Origin: Anastrepha obliqua
Taxonomy: Eukaryota > Arthropoda > Insecta > Diptera > Tephritidae
Length of the DNA stretch: 64,000 bases
Reading direction: 5' to 3'
NCBI RefSeq assembly: GCF_027943255.1
Contig: NC_072892.1
Location: 23,335,792 to 23,399,791 of the forward strand
Shown: positions 47,713-60,956 of the stretch, piece by piece
Layout of the letters: the number at the start of each line of letters is the position of its first letter
Position numbering within the stretch: the first letter of the stretch is position 1
Notes under the pieces: generated by a model
Database searches by the model: none
What the model was told of the DNA's origin: nothing
Seen by the model: only the letters and a program-made list of their open reading frames with translations
Translations under genes and position numbers: made by a program

Positions 47713-49202
47713 TATAAGTGTAAACCCACACGGCTGATAGTACACCGCTGATAGTAAGCCCACACGGTTCTTGGTACAGTTCGAGTACATGCAAGGGGCA
47801 GCGATTTGGCGAAAATACCTAATAGGGAAGACAAGACTGTACGTTGGAATGTACTTATGTACATATTTTGTATATTTATCTTTTCATTCTAACGCTCATT
47901 AATCACCTATGTATGCCTACATTCTATTCTATAGCGATTTTTTAACAATAATTATCACAACATCTGGTGAAATACCTTATTCTATTATTTTGTGAATATA
48001 TGTATACACATGTGCCGAATATACAATATTTTTTACCAACAACACGTTAATGTGCAGAGTTCTCAAGGAGATTGAAAATATACATACATACATGCATATA
48101 TTCTTTATAAGAGAAAATGAAGAGACTCTGTTGTAGTAAGTATTAATTAAATAGTTTTTTTTTTGGAAACTAAGAGTTTTTTGACCTTAATATTTAGAGG
48201 CGTGAATTTATGCTCGCAAATTAGCCATGTACTGGGACATATACATATATATGTATGTTATAAAAAAATTATTTCATCTCCTAAAAATAGTTGTGTTTCT
48301 CTCTTGTATACGTACATATATAAATATTTGTGTTAAAAATGCCGATGCCTATGTGCTTGCAGTAAAATTTAGTTGATTTCTATTTTTAAACAATAAATAC
48401 ATACATATGAAAATAAATAAATATTACATATACATGTATGTAGATATAAGGCGACCTGATGGAACACGAGAACTTCGGACTGCCTCCGAAAACGCGATAT
48501 TGTCGATGAGAAACACCCGGGTTTAAAATTGACTGCGTAGACTGGATTCTGCAAACTTGATTCTCTATCCTGATTATTCAATTTAGTATCAAGATTTTTA
48601 CTTGGAAAATGATGCATGGTATTGCTATGACACCCCTGCTCTATGATAAGGTGCATAAAAGTTGGTATAGACAAGGGGCTCTTAGTTTTGCGTTTTCCTT
48701 GCCGATATTTTATAATGTCGATGTAAGGGTTTGACGTAAATTTAGTAAAAAATTATATTCAGCCAGCATTCATTAAAAATAGCAAAGTTTATTTTAAATT
48801 GATTTAAGAGCTCACGCAAAGTTTGCATTTCGTATTTGATAATCTTCTAATAAACGTTACGATTGCTATTGCCTAGTGGGTACATGAGCATCAGCATAGT
48901 CCAGCGCATATCATGTGCATGCAATTTTATATTAATCGCTATTCGCGATCGATGAATGGGCGCGTTCAGTGACATCTATCAGGTGAAATAGCGGTTTGTT
49001 TACTCGTAACTTTTTTGTTTACATAATGTTCTTAACTTGAGAGACTACAACAACGCAGACGCAAACACGCGAAGAAGAAGCATACATGAGTGATCGGTAA
49101 CAAAATTGATGGGAGCAGTAGCATTAGCAGCAGTAACAGCGGTGGTGGCGGCGACAAACAATATGATTATAATATTAAATAGAAACGTGAGACTCCGTCC
49201 AA
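47713..49202 (+). other. 5' flank of the ZAD zinc-finger gene
   Basis: AT-rich sequence with ATACAT runs. About 48,960-49,200 is less AT-rich and probably holds promoter and 5' UTR, including a GCA/GGC-rich stretch. Confidence 0.35.
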
Positions 49203-52200
49203 ATGATCGAAATAACTACGACTGCATGCCAGTTCGTCATAGCAATGGGTAGCAGCGTGTACTGTCGCACCTGTGCAGCACCTCCTGGGAACGCAGACGA
49301 AGCAGTGATCGACATTTTCGCAAACGCTAAATTAATTGCGATTTTAAGTACGCTAAAGGAGTGGCAATTAGATATTATGCAGGATGATAATTTATCTCAG
49401 CATATTTGTGAGACGTGCGAATTGGCGCTAATACAGATAGACGAATTTCGGTTACAAGCTTTGAGAGCGAAAGAGCATCTTCATTTGCGTTTGCACTCGT
49501 TGGAGACGATGGTGGGGGATGCTGAAGCAATCAACGACAATGAAAATGACCTTCATACTAAAACAAATTGTGGTGAAGCGGAGATGCACAACAGGCAAGC
49601 CGCACCGAACACATTTCCAACAGTATCCGAGTTTACTGCTATGTATGCGGATGACAGAGTGCCGAATGTTACAAATGCAAATAAGAAAGGGAGCAAAGAA
49701 CAATTAATTGAGTTTGAATCAGGTTTAATTGCAGCCAATGAACAAACCGGTGAGTTATCGTTTGATTCGAATATTGAGTCTAGCAGACCACCCGAATTTC
49801 AGGTAGTACTAATTGAGGAGGAGGAGGAGACGAATTTGCAATGGATAAGTGAAGAAGAGGATGCTGGAGAGAAGGGGATTCATGTACCAAATAGTGAAAT
49901 TTCAGAGTGCAGTGTGCATGTGCAAGAGGTTGAGCGTGAAATTGACACCAATAACAACTCAGTAGGGACTGCCGCGGGCAAGTCTATAAATTTTAATAGA
50001 TCAACGCAGCGCACAAATGCAAAAAGCGTTATAGAAGAGGGCGAGAAAGTCTGTTTAAACAAGAACATTTCATTTGATTTACAAAAATACGTATGCCGAA
50101 CAACTGACTACAAAATCGGAAAAATCGAAAAAAGTGGATTAAAAGGAAAGCCTTGTAAGGATGCTCAAAGGCATGGTGCACAAAAAGTCATACCAAACAA
50201 CGGAAAAGACAACCAATTTACATGGGTCATTACAGAAACATCAAGAGAAATTGCTGCTCCTATGTCCGATAAAAAAGGAATCGTGGCAGATTACCAATCT
50301 GAAATACATGAATTTGAAACGTTGCTAGCTGCAATAAACGATCAAGTCGCTGCCTTTGAATCAGGTAAAGAGTCAAATGCGTATTTGTCTGATGACTTAC
50401 AATCGGTGCTTATGAATGAGTTAACACTGCAGATGATCAATGCAAATGTAAATATTCTGGAAGAAGACTTGCAAATTGATGAGTTTGAAACGATGCTGGC
50501 AGCAGTTGATGAACAGGCCTCCACATTGGGGTCTATAAATACGCCAAGACAGACAGCAGAGATACCTGACCGACAGATGGTGCATAAAATTGGTTTTAAC
50601 GAAGAAATAGATCTAGATATTCCAGAAAATCAAGAGAGTATACTAAAAGAAATGGAAGCCTTAAAAAAAGAGGATTTTTCACCGTTATACGAGAAGAGTA
50701 GCGCAACAGACACAGTAAATTTTTCTAATTCTACTAGCGAAGCTAAAATAAAAACATATAATTCTTCGTGCGTTGAGTCTAAAATTACAGATTATGCCCA
50801 TTATCAGTTTTCGCCAAATAAGATTAAACGCATAATAAGTGATGATAATATTTCAGATGTTTTATGCGGTGTATTAAATGAACCTGATTACAGAAAGATA
50901 TATAATGGGGAATCGCTTGGCAAAGCTAATACTGAGTTTATCAAAAATAATAATAGCATTCAAAATGCAGCGCTTGGGGATAAAGAAATCGAGCATTCAA
51001 CTGCAGTGGTTTCACGTCCAAATAAAAAGTCTTCGAATGGCATGCGATGCCGTCTGTGCGTGTACAAGGTGTCGGAGCAGCCGATTTTCGCAACGAAAGA
51101 GCTCCTGGCCGAGCACATAGCTTCGATACATGATGACAAGGAGCGGCCATATAATTGCCCTCAATGTGCGGCACGGTATCGTACACGGAGTGGCTGTGTA
51201 GCGCATATAAACGCCATACATCTCAAAAAGGCAGACAGCTGCGAGCTCTGCGGCAAAGTTGTTGCAGGCGGTTCTGGCCAGATGCGTATGCACATAGAAC
51301 GAAATCATACGCACGGCAACTACACCTGTGATGTTTGTCAGCTAGAATTGAAGAATGTTTCTCTTTATAACTTCAAATATCACAAAAGATGGCACAACGA
51401 AGATAAATTATGGCGATGCGAGCTTTGCGGGAAAGCGTTTGTGACACGCACACATCTGATGACGCACAAAGTAACTCATACACGCCAGGGCGAGTTCCTT
51501 TGTACACGTTGTGGAAGGAGTGAGCATACATTTATGTCTATTTTATTAATCTGAACTTCATTTTTTCATAGGTATGCGCAGCAAATGGGAACTACGCACT
51601 CATCTCTATGCCATTCACGGCGAGGGGGAAGCGCCACTTAAATGCAACTACTGCGATGAAAGTAAAATGAAAAATAACAAAAAAAAAATTGTTTGCATAA
51701 CAGATGTTATATATGTATGCATATCTATCTATATTACTTACAGAATTCACACAACACATACAAAAGCGGGCACATCTAGAGCGATGCCATCCCATTGAGT
51801 TGGCCAAACGCACCGTTCGCTGTCCAAAATGCAAAAAGCAATTCTCTACGGAGACCAATCTTCAAAAGCACCTGAAACAGCAGCATCAGCAAGATAATGC
51901 GGATACAACAAGAAAGTCGGAAGTAGTCGCCACTTCTCCACAGCCGTATGAAGGCTTTATGTGTGCACATTGTCCGCGTAAATATCGTTCCAAATATTCG
52001 CTTATAAAACATCTTAGGGTACATGTGACGAAGACAGATCGCCCATATTCATGTCGTGACTGCGATATGCATTTTAAGCACTTCTCAGAGTTGGATCGTC
52101 ACGATTTGCAGCATCACGCTACTGTTCGTCCATATAGATGCGGTAAGTGCTCAAAGGCATTCTCGACAAGAACAGCGCTTAAAATTCACGGAAAAGTTCA

Positions 52201-52533
52201 CGAGGGTCAGTACTTAATATTATTAGAACGTTTGTAAATAAATATATAATGTTCAGTATTTTCGATGATTTCAGTAAAGGGGAGAAACTTTCGTTGTCCG
52301 GAATGCAATCAACGTTTCAAATTTGAGAAATCATTGAATTTGCATCTCCTTTCGCACAAGTCAATGCGCCACAGCTGTGATATTTGCAATAAATCATACA
52401 TACGATTAGCCCAATTAAAAAGTAAGCAAACTAATTTTAATATCTTCATTTTAAAGTACTTAAATATTTTCATCATATTCTTGCAGCTCATATAAACCGT
52501 TATCATAAAATAACGAGCGCTTCTGAAGAATAA
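49203..52533 (+). CDS. ZAD-domain protein with 13 C2H2 zinc fingers
   Basis: Five exons: 49203-51519, 51572-51661, 51744-52205, 52275-52421 and 52487-52533. Each junction is phase 1, giving 1,020 residues (1,006 if the ATG at 49245 is used, just before the ZAD). The ZAD (zinc-finger-associated domain) reads VYCRTCAAPPGN... ICETCELAL at about residues 19-85; it binds zinc through four Cys and usually dimerises. A long acidic linker (about 90-610) carries three copies of an EFE-x-x-L-x-A-A-x-x-x-Q motif. Thirteen C2H2 fingers follow from about residue 615 to the end, the last spliced across exons 4-5. ZAD-ZNF genes form a large insect transcription-factor family, often germline-active or fast-evolving. 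The one-to-one orthologue could not be named. Confidence 0.93.
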
Positions 52534-53015
52534 GTTGAACATTAAAGGATTCCATGTGTTACCGGAAATCACAGTGTCGAAAATCCTATTAATACAAAAA
52601 TTGTAGTTTAAAGCTGGACTATTTGTTAATTCTATAAGACAGTCTACTAGCTACTCTCGAGCTTTACAAATAATCTATCTTAAAAACCAAACGGCATGTT
52701 GAAGTAAAATTACAGGTTAAAATTTTTCCAGTAGCTAAAACATTGTATTTGGAGTATTATTGTTGTGTACATTATGGGCTATAAGTTGTGTATTCTTAGT
52801 AAATCGCTATTAATGTACTCAAATATTTACATGATATCCACTGCACTAAAATATTTCAAAACATTTGTACACTTTTCACATTTATTATTCGAAACGCAAT
52901 TGCTAATTTATGTTATTTGTTGGTACTTACATTATAAATTAATAAAACAGCAAAGTCTGTGCACTTCTCTAAATTTGTTAAACGCATATACATTTGATAT
53001 TGTTTGATTTTTAAA
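52534..53015. other. Gap between two convergent genes
   Basis: AT-rich 3' UTR sequence of the ZAD gene (+) and of beag (-). No other feature seen. Confidence 0.5.
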
Positions 53016-54640
53016 CTAATATTTAGCAGCTTTGTAATCAGGCTCTTCTGCACCTCCTTTAGGGAATTTTCGTTTTTGTATAATATTCTAAAACAAAAAT
53101 CAATTCAATTTAATCTAGCGATAATAACACAATTGATGCATACCTGTATTTTCTGCCACTCTCGATCCAATTCTGCCTTTTCGCTCTTTTCGGTTTTGTT
53201 TTTGCGAGTTCGTCTTCCGTCTTGCATTTTAACTCCATACTGAAATGCTGCTTTGGGCAAAGCCTCTTTGGTGCTCATATAATCTGAATACTCTTCTTGT
53301 GTATCGAAATCCCAACGCCCAATCGGTCCCTTTTTATTGCCCAAATCCATTTTAGTATAGTCTACTTCGTCGTCTGAATCATCTATAGCGTCATTCATTT
53401 CCTCTAATCCTGGATAACACTCGGCATACCCCTCAGGTTCGTTAGCAAAGCGCGAGGTTACAGTTTTTGTGATTTTAGGTGGTGGTGGTATATTAGTAAT
53501 CAGAGGGTCTGTGTCCTCGACTCCTTTTACATCGCCGAAATAAGAACCAGTTGCACTTTTTGAGTTATTTTTAACCAATTTTGAACCTTCATTCTTGGTA
53601 CTTGGTTGATAGTCCCCAATATCGTCATAGATGTTATCACCCGCAGCTTTACCAGATAAGTTGGTACCCACATTTACTCCTACTTCGAGCATATTCAAAG
53701 ACTGTTCCATTTCTTTTTCATAGAAAAGCGGCTTGTCTTTGTCACGTTTCTTGTTTTTCTTATTGCGTCCACCTGCGCGTAAGTAAGAAAGAATCTGTGA
53801 CAGTTTATTTATAACAATATCATTAGTAGTTAGTGTGGCAATGTCTTCTCGATTGACGGGTACTTCAAATTTTGAACGTATTAACGTTGTTGGTATATCG
53901 GTTTCCCCCAAATCATCTTCTAAATCAATAACGTAAGCCATGCGGCCGGGAGCGAATAGCTCAATGCGTGGAATATCTTTTGATCGACGCGTTTGAACCA
54001 AACTAAAAATGTTACGAGCCAAAGCACTTTTAATAGTCATATGATCATCTGCATCTTTGGCTTCCGCCTCAGCCTGTTCAGCAGCAGCGGTTTCGGCCAA
54101 TTTTTCCGTTGCTGCCGCAACCGCCAGAGCCTGTTCCTCAACCTCTTTAGTTTGCAATTCAGAACGAACCTTTTGCAAGAGCGCATAATCAAGACCTTTC
54201 ACCAAGTGAGTATGACGCATATCACCACCCAAGAATTTCGACTCCTGTATAATTCTACGACGACGCTCAGCCGCATCAATGCCTGATTTCAAATCTGGAG
54301 CAACAGCACGATACGCATTTGTGCTACTGTGACCAGGCGTACTAACATTTTGGTAATCCGGATTGGCACCATCACGTCGTTCACGCGCTCGGTCACGATA
54401 TTTTTCCGAGAGCTGTTGCAATTTGCCATCCTCTTGTTTTTTAAGTGCTGCATAGAAATTTTTCTTTTTTCGGCGTAAATCATTGCGTTCACTGCTTGAA
54501 CCTTGCGTTTTTTTCTTTTCGGTTGAAGACGACGAAGCTGCCGCTGCATTCAGTGAAGGAGTACTACCTGGCGGTGGTTGCCGCGGTGTAGCCAAGAGCT
54601 TACGAAAGTCATCATTAGTTAACCGTACAGATTCAGTCAT
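53016..54640 (-). CDS. beag: beag: IK/RED/SMU-2 family splicing factor
   Basis: Two coding exons on the minus strand, 54640-53144 and 53087-53016, phase 0, giving 522 residues. The second exon adds a Lys-rich end (NIIQKRKFPKGGAEEPDYKA...KY). Features typical of RED/IK: an N-terminal basic stretch (NDLRRKKKNFYAALKKQE), KFLGGDMRHTHLVKGLDYAL, the FAPGRMAYVIDL block, a K-N-K-K-R-D-K-D run, and the C-terminal ECYPG and GRWDFDT motifs followed by a basic tail. An Ala/Glu-rich stretch (about 165-195) sits where the human protein is shorter. IK/RED works with SMU1 in the spliceosomal B complex; in flies beag is linked to splicing needed for synapse development. Convergent with the ZAD gene. Symbol from Drosophila by homology. 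Confidence 0.88.
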
Positions 54641-54839
54641 AATTCATATATGATTTTAAGGATTTTACGTACGTATAATAGAAATTCAAGTATCGACGGA
54701 AAAATATTTACTACTTTGTATGCGAATAATATATCGAATGTATTAAAATAATCGAATCGTACTAATATGAAAGGTGATAAGTCGATAACTCAAGGTTAAA
54801 TTAGAGGTGCTATAAATCTGCCGATCGAATTAACTTATA
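54641..54839 (-). promoter_or_regulatory. beag 5' flank
   Basis: About 200 bp between the start codon and the Harbinger element. AT-rich with several ATCGA/TCGATA-type motifs (for example GTCGATAACT near 54781). The core promoter is not resolved. Confidence 0.3.
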
Positions 54840-55770
54840 AGCTAAATACACACCAGGCAACCGTTGCAGCAACTCGGCCATGTTGAAGCAACCGTTGCCT
54901 CGTGTGTAGCTGTGTTGCCAAATGATTTTCGTGTTGCTGCAACCGTTGCCTGAAATATCAAATAAATTTGATTTTTGGGATAGGTTGCTGCAACCGTTGC
55001 CTCGTGTGTATCATTGTTTACTGCTTTTACTCGTTCAGTTCGTTGAACACAAGCAAAGAAGAAGGTTCGTGCGGAGTAAAATAAAGTGAAAAAGGAAAAA
55101 ATGGCAATTGAAAATAATGAAAATTATGTTAATTTTATTAACGAATATAAAAATTTGAGAGAGCTGTGGGATATAAGTAGTGAAAAATATAAAAATACAA
55201 ATTTTAGAAAAAAAGCATACGAACAATTAAAAAATGAATACAATAAAATTGATAAAAATTTCAAGTCCGCAAAAGCGTTTCCTGTTGCAAGATACCGCAA
55301 AGTTATTGCCAGTCTAATTTCTGCTGATATTGCCTCTCCTATGGTATCTTGTTTCGTTATTTTGGCCTTTACGAAGTCCAACAATTTTCTAAACAGGGCT
55401 TCGTCCATCCTCATGTAATTTTTATAGTCCGCTGGCTCATTTTCCTTCAGTTCTTTCAGCAGCCTATCGTTCGAAAATTCGAATTTTTTAAAAGCCAATT
55501 TTTGGACCAGATTTTTTTTCTCTTCTTTTGTTGCATCTCATCTTCCTCATTTTCGTACAAAAGTTCATCAATTATAATAAGAGAAGTAATTTTACGCATT
55601 TCGCCGATCATTTAAAAAATTTAATTTTACGTATCTTCCGCTTGTACCTTTCCTGCACCACAGTTATACACAATACTGAGATTGAAGCAACGGTTGCAAC
55701 GTGTTTCTTAAACAAAGGCAACACGTTGCTGCAACCGTTGCTTCAACGGTTGCCTGGTGTGTATTTAGCT
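54840..55770. mobile_element. PIF/Harbinger deletion derivative, copy 1
   Basis: 931 bp with TIRs AGCTAAATACACACCAGGCA and inverse, flanked by ATA. Subterminal regions hold seven copies of GCAACCGTTGC or its complement. Plus-strand 55101-55260 encodes a MADF-like start (NFINEYKNLRELWDISSEKY). Minus-strand 55498-55270 encodes a PIF transposase start (RLLKELKENEPADYKNYMRM, IRLAITLRYLATG). Harbinger elements carry both proteins. Here the middle, including the catalytic domain, is deleted, so both frames collide at one junction. Confidence 0.82.
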
Positions 55771-55959
55771 ATAGGCAACACTATAGTCGATTAGACGTGA
55801 CATGTCATAATTTCGTAGTCATAACCGTAACCGAACAGGACAATTGAATTTTGATTTTTCACCGTAACCATAAACAGCTGATTGTTGATTTGCTACACTT
55901 TCGAAATAAACAAATAAATCAATAATAGATATCAGTAAATAACATTGACCGGATTGACC

Positions 55960-56035
55960 TGATTTTATATCCGGTCAAGGGCTTGTCACTCCACTTACAT
56001 GTTTTGGAATGTTTATGCTACAACAATAGTAAATA
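55960..56035. repeat. ATCCGG/CCGGTTACGTA family, copy 3 (partial)
   Basis: ATTTTATATCCGGTCAAGG followed by GTTTATGCTACAACAATAG. Partial match to copies at 21484 and 43110. Confidence 0.4.
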
Positions 56036-58004
56036 TCGTTATGGTGAAGACCACTGTTAAAGTTATGACGTTATGGTATGGTTTGGCACGATATGACGCC
56101 TTTAATTTTACCTTAACTGTAAACAATTTAAATTCACATACGAAATCATTTATTTGCTCAATTTAATTTTGAGAGAGAAACTAAAGAAAGAATAAGTTCA
56201 TGTTGTTATTCTTGGAAAATAGGCACCATATGCCGAAACGAGGAGATTGACGGTGCTTTCCAATATTAGTGCCCTTGCTCCAGTCTGTTAAAATAGATAA
56301 TATAATTACCACATGTACCATATAAACAATTCATTTTTCTTACCAACTAGAAATAATATGAGCCAACATTCCATTCAGATTATACAAACAAATTTTTTTT
56401 TCAAAAACTTGAAACTCATTTGTTATTCACCATCTGCATTCAAACTATTGACGACTTGTATCCCTTGCATTTATTTTATTTTTTTGTTTGTCTGGTTCTT
56501 ATACTCATCATTATTATCATCAGTTTTGTCATAAAACCACGAGCAGCACAGCACCAACTCAAGAAAATGCTCATCATTCATTACTCTTAATATCGAAACA
56601 AAATTTCAAAATAAGTAAAAATCATGAAAGGAATCGCAAATTAATATTACAAATTAAAACTCAGAGGTGAATACGAAAAACAAAATTTCAATTGATATAT
56701 ATGGTGACGATTTTGGCATTGATATTATGGTATGGAACCTCTAATCGGACCCAAGCTGAACTCATCATAGTTTATTGGTTCCTTCAGAATAATTTTTGAA
56801 AAATGGTTCCTTTTTTCGTTTATTTAATACATTAAATTTTCTATTTTTCTTATATAAAGATGGGAAAGCGCTAAAAAGCTAAAAAATAATACTCTTAATT
56901 TTTTTTTTTATTTAACACTGAACGCTTCTTAGCACAGGAAATTATCGATAAGTTTGAAGAATTTATAGTTCTAATTCTAATCTCTACACCGTCTATAGGT
57001 TATGTTAAAGTAGCACTGTTAAGACAAAAATGCTATGTTGAGATCGCGAATTTCCCCATTACAACATATCTGTCCTTTTGAATTTCTTCCCATTACTGTC
57101 CTAACATCAGTTGTCATTTCGTAGGTTGACAACTCAATTGTCATTTTACCAAATTCGAAAAAGAGTTTGACAGATTTTAAGATACATTTAAAGAAGACGT
57201 ATATGTCGGGAAATATTTTGTATTTTATAATTATTATTTATTTATTATTATTAGTTTGTTAAGATTGTATCTTAATCAGCTTAAGCAGCAATAAGACGTT
57301 TGTAAATTTTGGGAACAAATTGCTAAAATTGAGAACCGTTTAAATGTGTTATCGTTTAGAAAAATACACGTAAATTTTGCTGTTGTTCTAGCGAATCCAC
57401 CTTTTATGAATTCAAAGCTTCTTGAATTCAAGCTAATTTAACTCCGAATTCGTTAGTATTTGCTTGAACTAGGTATTTTTCTATTCACACGGCTGATTTA
57501 CTCTCTCAACACCTTATAAGAAAAATTCATAACAACATTTCCATTTAAATAGTGTGGCAATACTATACCTCATCTGTTAATTTTTTCATTAGGCACTCAA
57601 ACTTTGTATACATTTTTGTTCATAAAACATTTAAGTGGATATCAGAAAATATTTCCGGTTATTTGTTAAGATAACACAGCTAAAATATAGTACCAAATAT
57701 ATATACGTATTACTTAACGAATATTTTGTTAATAACAGTACTGATATAGAATTATCAGCTCTTTCGCGTCCTGTGCTCTTGTTTTTGCTGTTCCCGGCTG
57801 GACTTTCCAGCAGAAACATTGATAGTATTAAAAAAAAAACTATTACATGTTGAAAGTGAAACAATTTGTTGATTTTATGCTTCCTTGCAGTGTTGCATAA
57901 AGTTACTGAAGAAGAATTATAAAGGTAAAAAATTTGTATTAATGAGTGATATGAGTACAAGAAATTTGTTTTCATTTGAGAACAAAAGTAATGTTTGTAT
58001 GTAC

Positions 58005-58007
<3 letters not shown>

Positions 58008-58046
<39 letters not shown>
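58008..58046. repeat. (TA)n microsatellite
   Basis: About 19 TA units. Length is likely variable between individuals. Confidence 0.9.
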
Positions 58047-58051
<5 letters not shown>

Positions 58052-59110
58052 TTGTTGTTGGATTGAAGAATTTAGAGAAATTTTAATGTTTAAATTTGCG
58101 CCGTGAATGTTAAATAGGCCTGCATTATTTTATTCGATGCCTACAAAAATATGCCGATTATATTTAAAATTATTCATGAAATAGATCATTTTTTGTGAGC
58201 GCAAACAATTGAAAGACGGATATTGCCTTATCACACATCTGTACAGGCAAAAGTTGATAACAATATATTAAATATGGAAACAACTTATTGCAAATATGTA
58301 TGTACTAGGTCACTGTTATGCTGAAATTTTGTTTGGCGAACACAATGCAATTATTGCACCGGACACGACGAGAGAGAGTATTCCATAGATGAGTATTCGA
58401 CGGATCTCATGTGATGTTGCCAGACACGAAAATTATTGAAGATCGCATCACAAACTAAAAGAAAATAAATTATAGTACTATGGTACTGCTCCCTTGACGA
58501 AAAATTTGAATGTGAAAGCAACAACAAAGTTATCGCAAGGTTGTTACACGGTGTATGCTACGGCGTACGGACGACTGGCTCATGGATATTCTCCTTTGGA
58601 TACTTGTTATCCTTTAACCTATTAAGCGATTAGTTTTTCTTAGACAGCTCGATTTACTGCGCTGAATTAATTTCAAGCGAAGACTGTCGATGCAAAACCG
58701 GTTTTCAGCCAAATATTGGATTCACCGTGCGTGTTGGCTGAACGATTATGATAACGATTATCAGGAAATTCAGTGTTTATGCTTACTTTATAATGTCAAA
58801 ATAACAGGGAAATTTTCGTTTTTTGCTTAACTTTAAGTTTCATAGCAAATGCAATTTCCTTTTTCGGCATGACGCACATATACGACATTAACTAAAATGT
58901 ACTTTTGAAATTTTCGCATATATGTATGCGACATAATCACTTAACAGGTTAACCTCTAAGTTGACTGTAAAGCTGAAAAATTAGGTCATCAGGTCTGGAG
59001 TAAACAGGAATAGTTTTTAGAACTTCCCTGTAGCGAAGTGGAAAGAGTGGAACAAACGTATACCTACAACTTGCGGGCTCAATATCTCCTCTTTAAACGT
59101 TAAATCATTA

Positions 59111-60038
59111 AGCTAAATACACACCAGGCAACCGTTGAAGCAACGGTTGCAGCAACGTGTTGCCTTTGTTTAAGAAACACGTTGCGACCGTTGCTTCAAT
59201 CTCAGTATTGTGTATAACTGTGGTGCAGGAAAGGTACAAGCGGAAGATACGTAAAATTAAATTTTTTAAATGATCGACGAAATGCGTAAAATTACTTCCC
59301 TTATTATAATTGACGAACTTTTGTACGAAAATGAGGAAGAAGAGATGCAACAAAAGAAGAGAAAAAAAATCTGGTCCAAAAATTGGCTTTTAAAAAAATC
59401 GAATTTTCGAAAGAGAGGCTGCTGAAAGAACTGAAGGAAAATGAGCCAGCGGACTTTAAAAATTACATGAGGATGGACGAAGCCCTGTTTAGAAAATTGT
59501 TGGACTTTGTAAAGGCCAAAATAACGAAACAAGATACCATAATGAGAGAGGCAGCAGAAATTAGACTGGCAATAACTTTGCGGTATCTTGTAACAGGAAA
59601 CGCTTTTGCGGACTTGAAATTTTTATCAATTTAATTATATTCATTTTTTAATTGTTCGTATGCTTTTTTTCTAAAATTTTTATTTTTATATTTTTCACTA
59701 CTTATATCCCACAGCTCTCTCAAATTTTTATATTCGTTAATAAAATTAACATAATTTTCATTATTTTCAATTGCCATTTTTTCCTTTTTCACTTTATTTT
59801 ACTCCGCACGAACCTTCTTCTTTGCTTGTGTTCAACGAACTGAACGAGTAAAAGCAGTAAACAATGATACACACGAGGCAACGGTTGCAGCAACCTATCC
59901 CAAAAATCAAATTTATTTGATATTTCAGGCAACGGTTGCAGCAACACGAAAATCAATTGGCAACACAGCTACACACGAGGCAACGGTTGCTTCAACATGG
60001 CCGAGTTGCTGCAACGGTTGCCTGGTGTGTATTTAGCT
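59111..60038. mobile_element. PIF/Harbinger deletion derivative, copy 2 (inverted)
   Basis: 928 bp, near-identical to 54840-55770 but in opposite orientation, flanked by TTA on both sides. It has the same deletion junction between the transposase start (59383-59634, plus strand) and the MADF-like frame (minus strand). An upstream frame (MIDEMRKITSLI..., near 59270) may be the true transposase N-terminus. Confidence 0.84.
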
Positions 60039-60356
60039 TTAAAATACCAAATACTTAGAAACTTTTTGATAATCTAATTTCATCGTTTTAATAAAAACGC
60101 CGTTTGAGTCAACCGCCCCAAAATTGTTATCGTATATTTTGCGATAATCGACATGTTAACTAGCTGAATTTGTCTTATCGATTTTTGTCATGAAACGGGT
60201 TTGCTAGTCGGTACAATTATGGTCAAGGAAAGATAACAATGCGAATATACTTTAAAAATGTAGTGAATTCTACTACATCTGAATCTTTTGCGATTAGCTC
60301 CGTTTATAGGCAATTGTCGATGTGCATATTTTTGGTTTAAAAACTAAAAAATAAAT

Positions 60357-60473
60357 AATTGGCACATATATACTGCGCTATTATAAAATATCTTTTCTAT
60401 TATGACGGAGATTCGAACCTACGCACTCCCGAATGAAAGTGACCCACCAACCTATTCGGTTACGGCAGCCGCC
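60357..60473 (-). mobile_element. SINE copy G, body deleted
   Basis: Minus strand: GGCGGCTGCCGTAACCGAATAG head, B-box GGTTCGAATCTCC, then directly the TA-rich 3' end. Most of the body is lost. Confidence 0.65.
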
Positions 60474-60956
60474 AGGGCAGATACATATTTGCGTAAAAAT
60501 CCCGGCTAATATTTTAGCTATTAAAGTAATCAAAATGAAACATAATAATTAAACTAACTTTTCAAATATTTTTTACTTTACTTTTCAAAAAACTAGACGT
60601 GAAATTAATTAAATCTGTTCTCAGAATTTCTATAAGATGTTGACTGGTCAATTGGGAATTTTTGTAAATTATAATTGGATTGATTTCGCCATTTCATTGT
60701 AGATTACAAAATCTGAATGATGATAATAATCTGTCTAAAGTTAGGATATTTTAGTCCTATTACGACACTCCTAAATATATGAAGCTTTTTGCAATCATAT
60801 TAAAAGGACACAACATTTAACATTAAAGTCTTCTTGTAGCTAATTTAGTAATTCCGTACATGTTTCCGGGTACTTATTATATACATAAATATGTAACAAT
60901 ATATATATATATTCGCTCTCATTCAGGCCCCGTTTTGTGAAATAATCATTGCCAGT

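Larger units (their letters stand above)
55774..59110. other. AT-rich DNA between the two Harbinger copies
   Basis: No gene recognised. Contains an ATCCGG-type repeat end (55960-56035) and a TA microsatellite. The ORFs are low-complexity. Confidence 0.45.

Noticed and set aside
54850..55010. CRISPR-like spaced short repeats (GCAACCGTTGC)
   Set aside because: Irregular spacing, both orientations, inside Harbinger ends of an animal genome.
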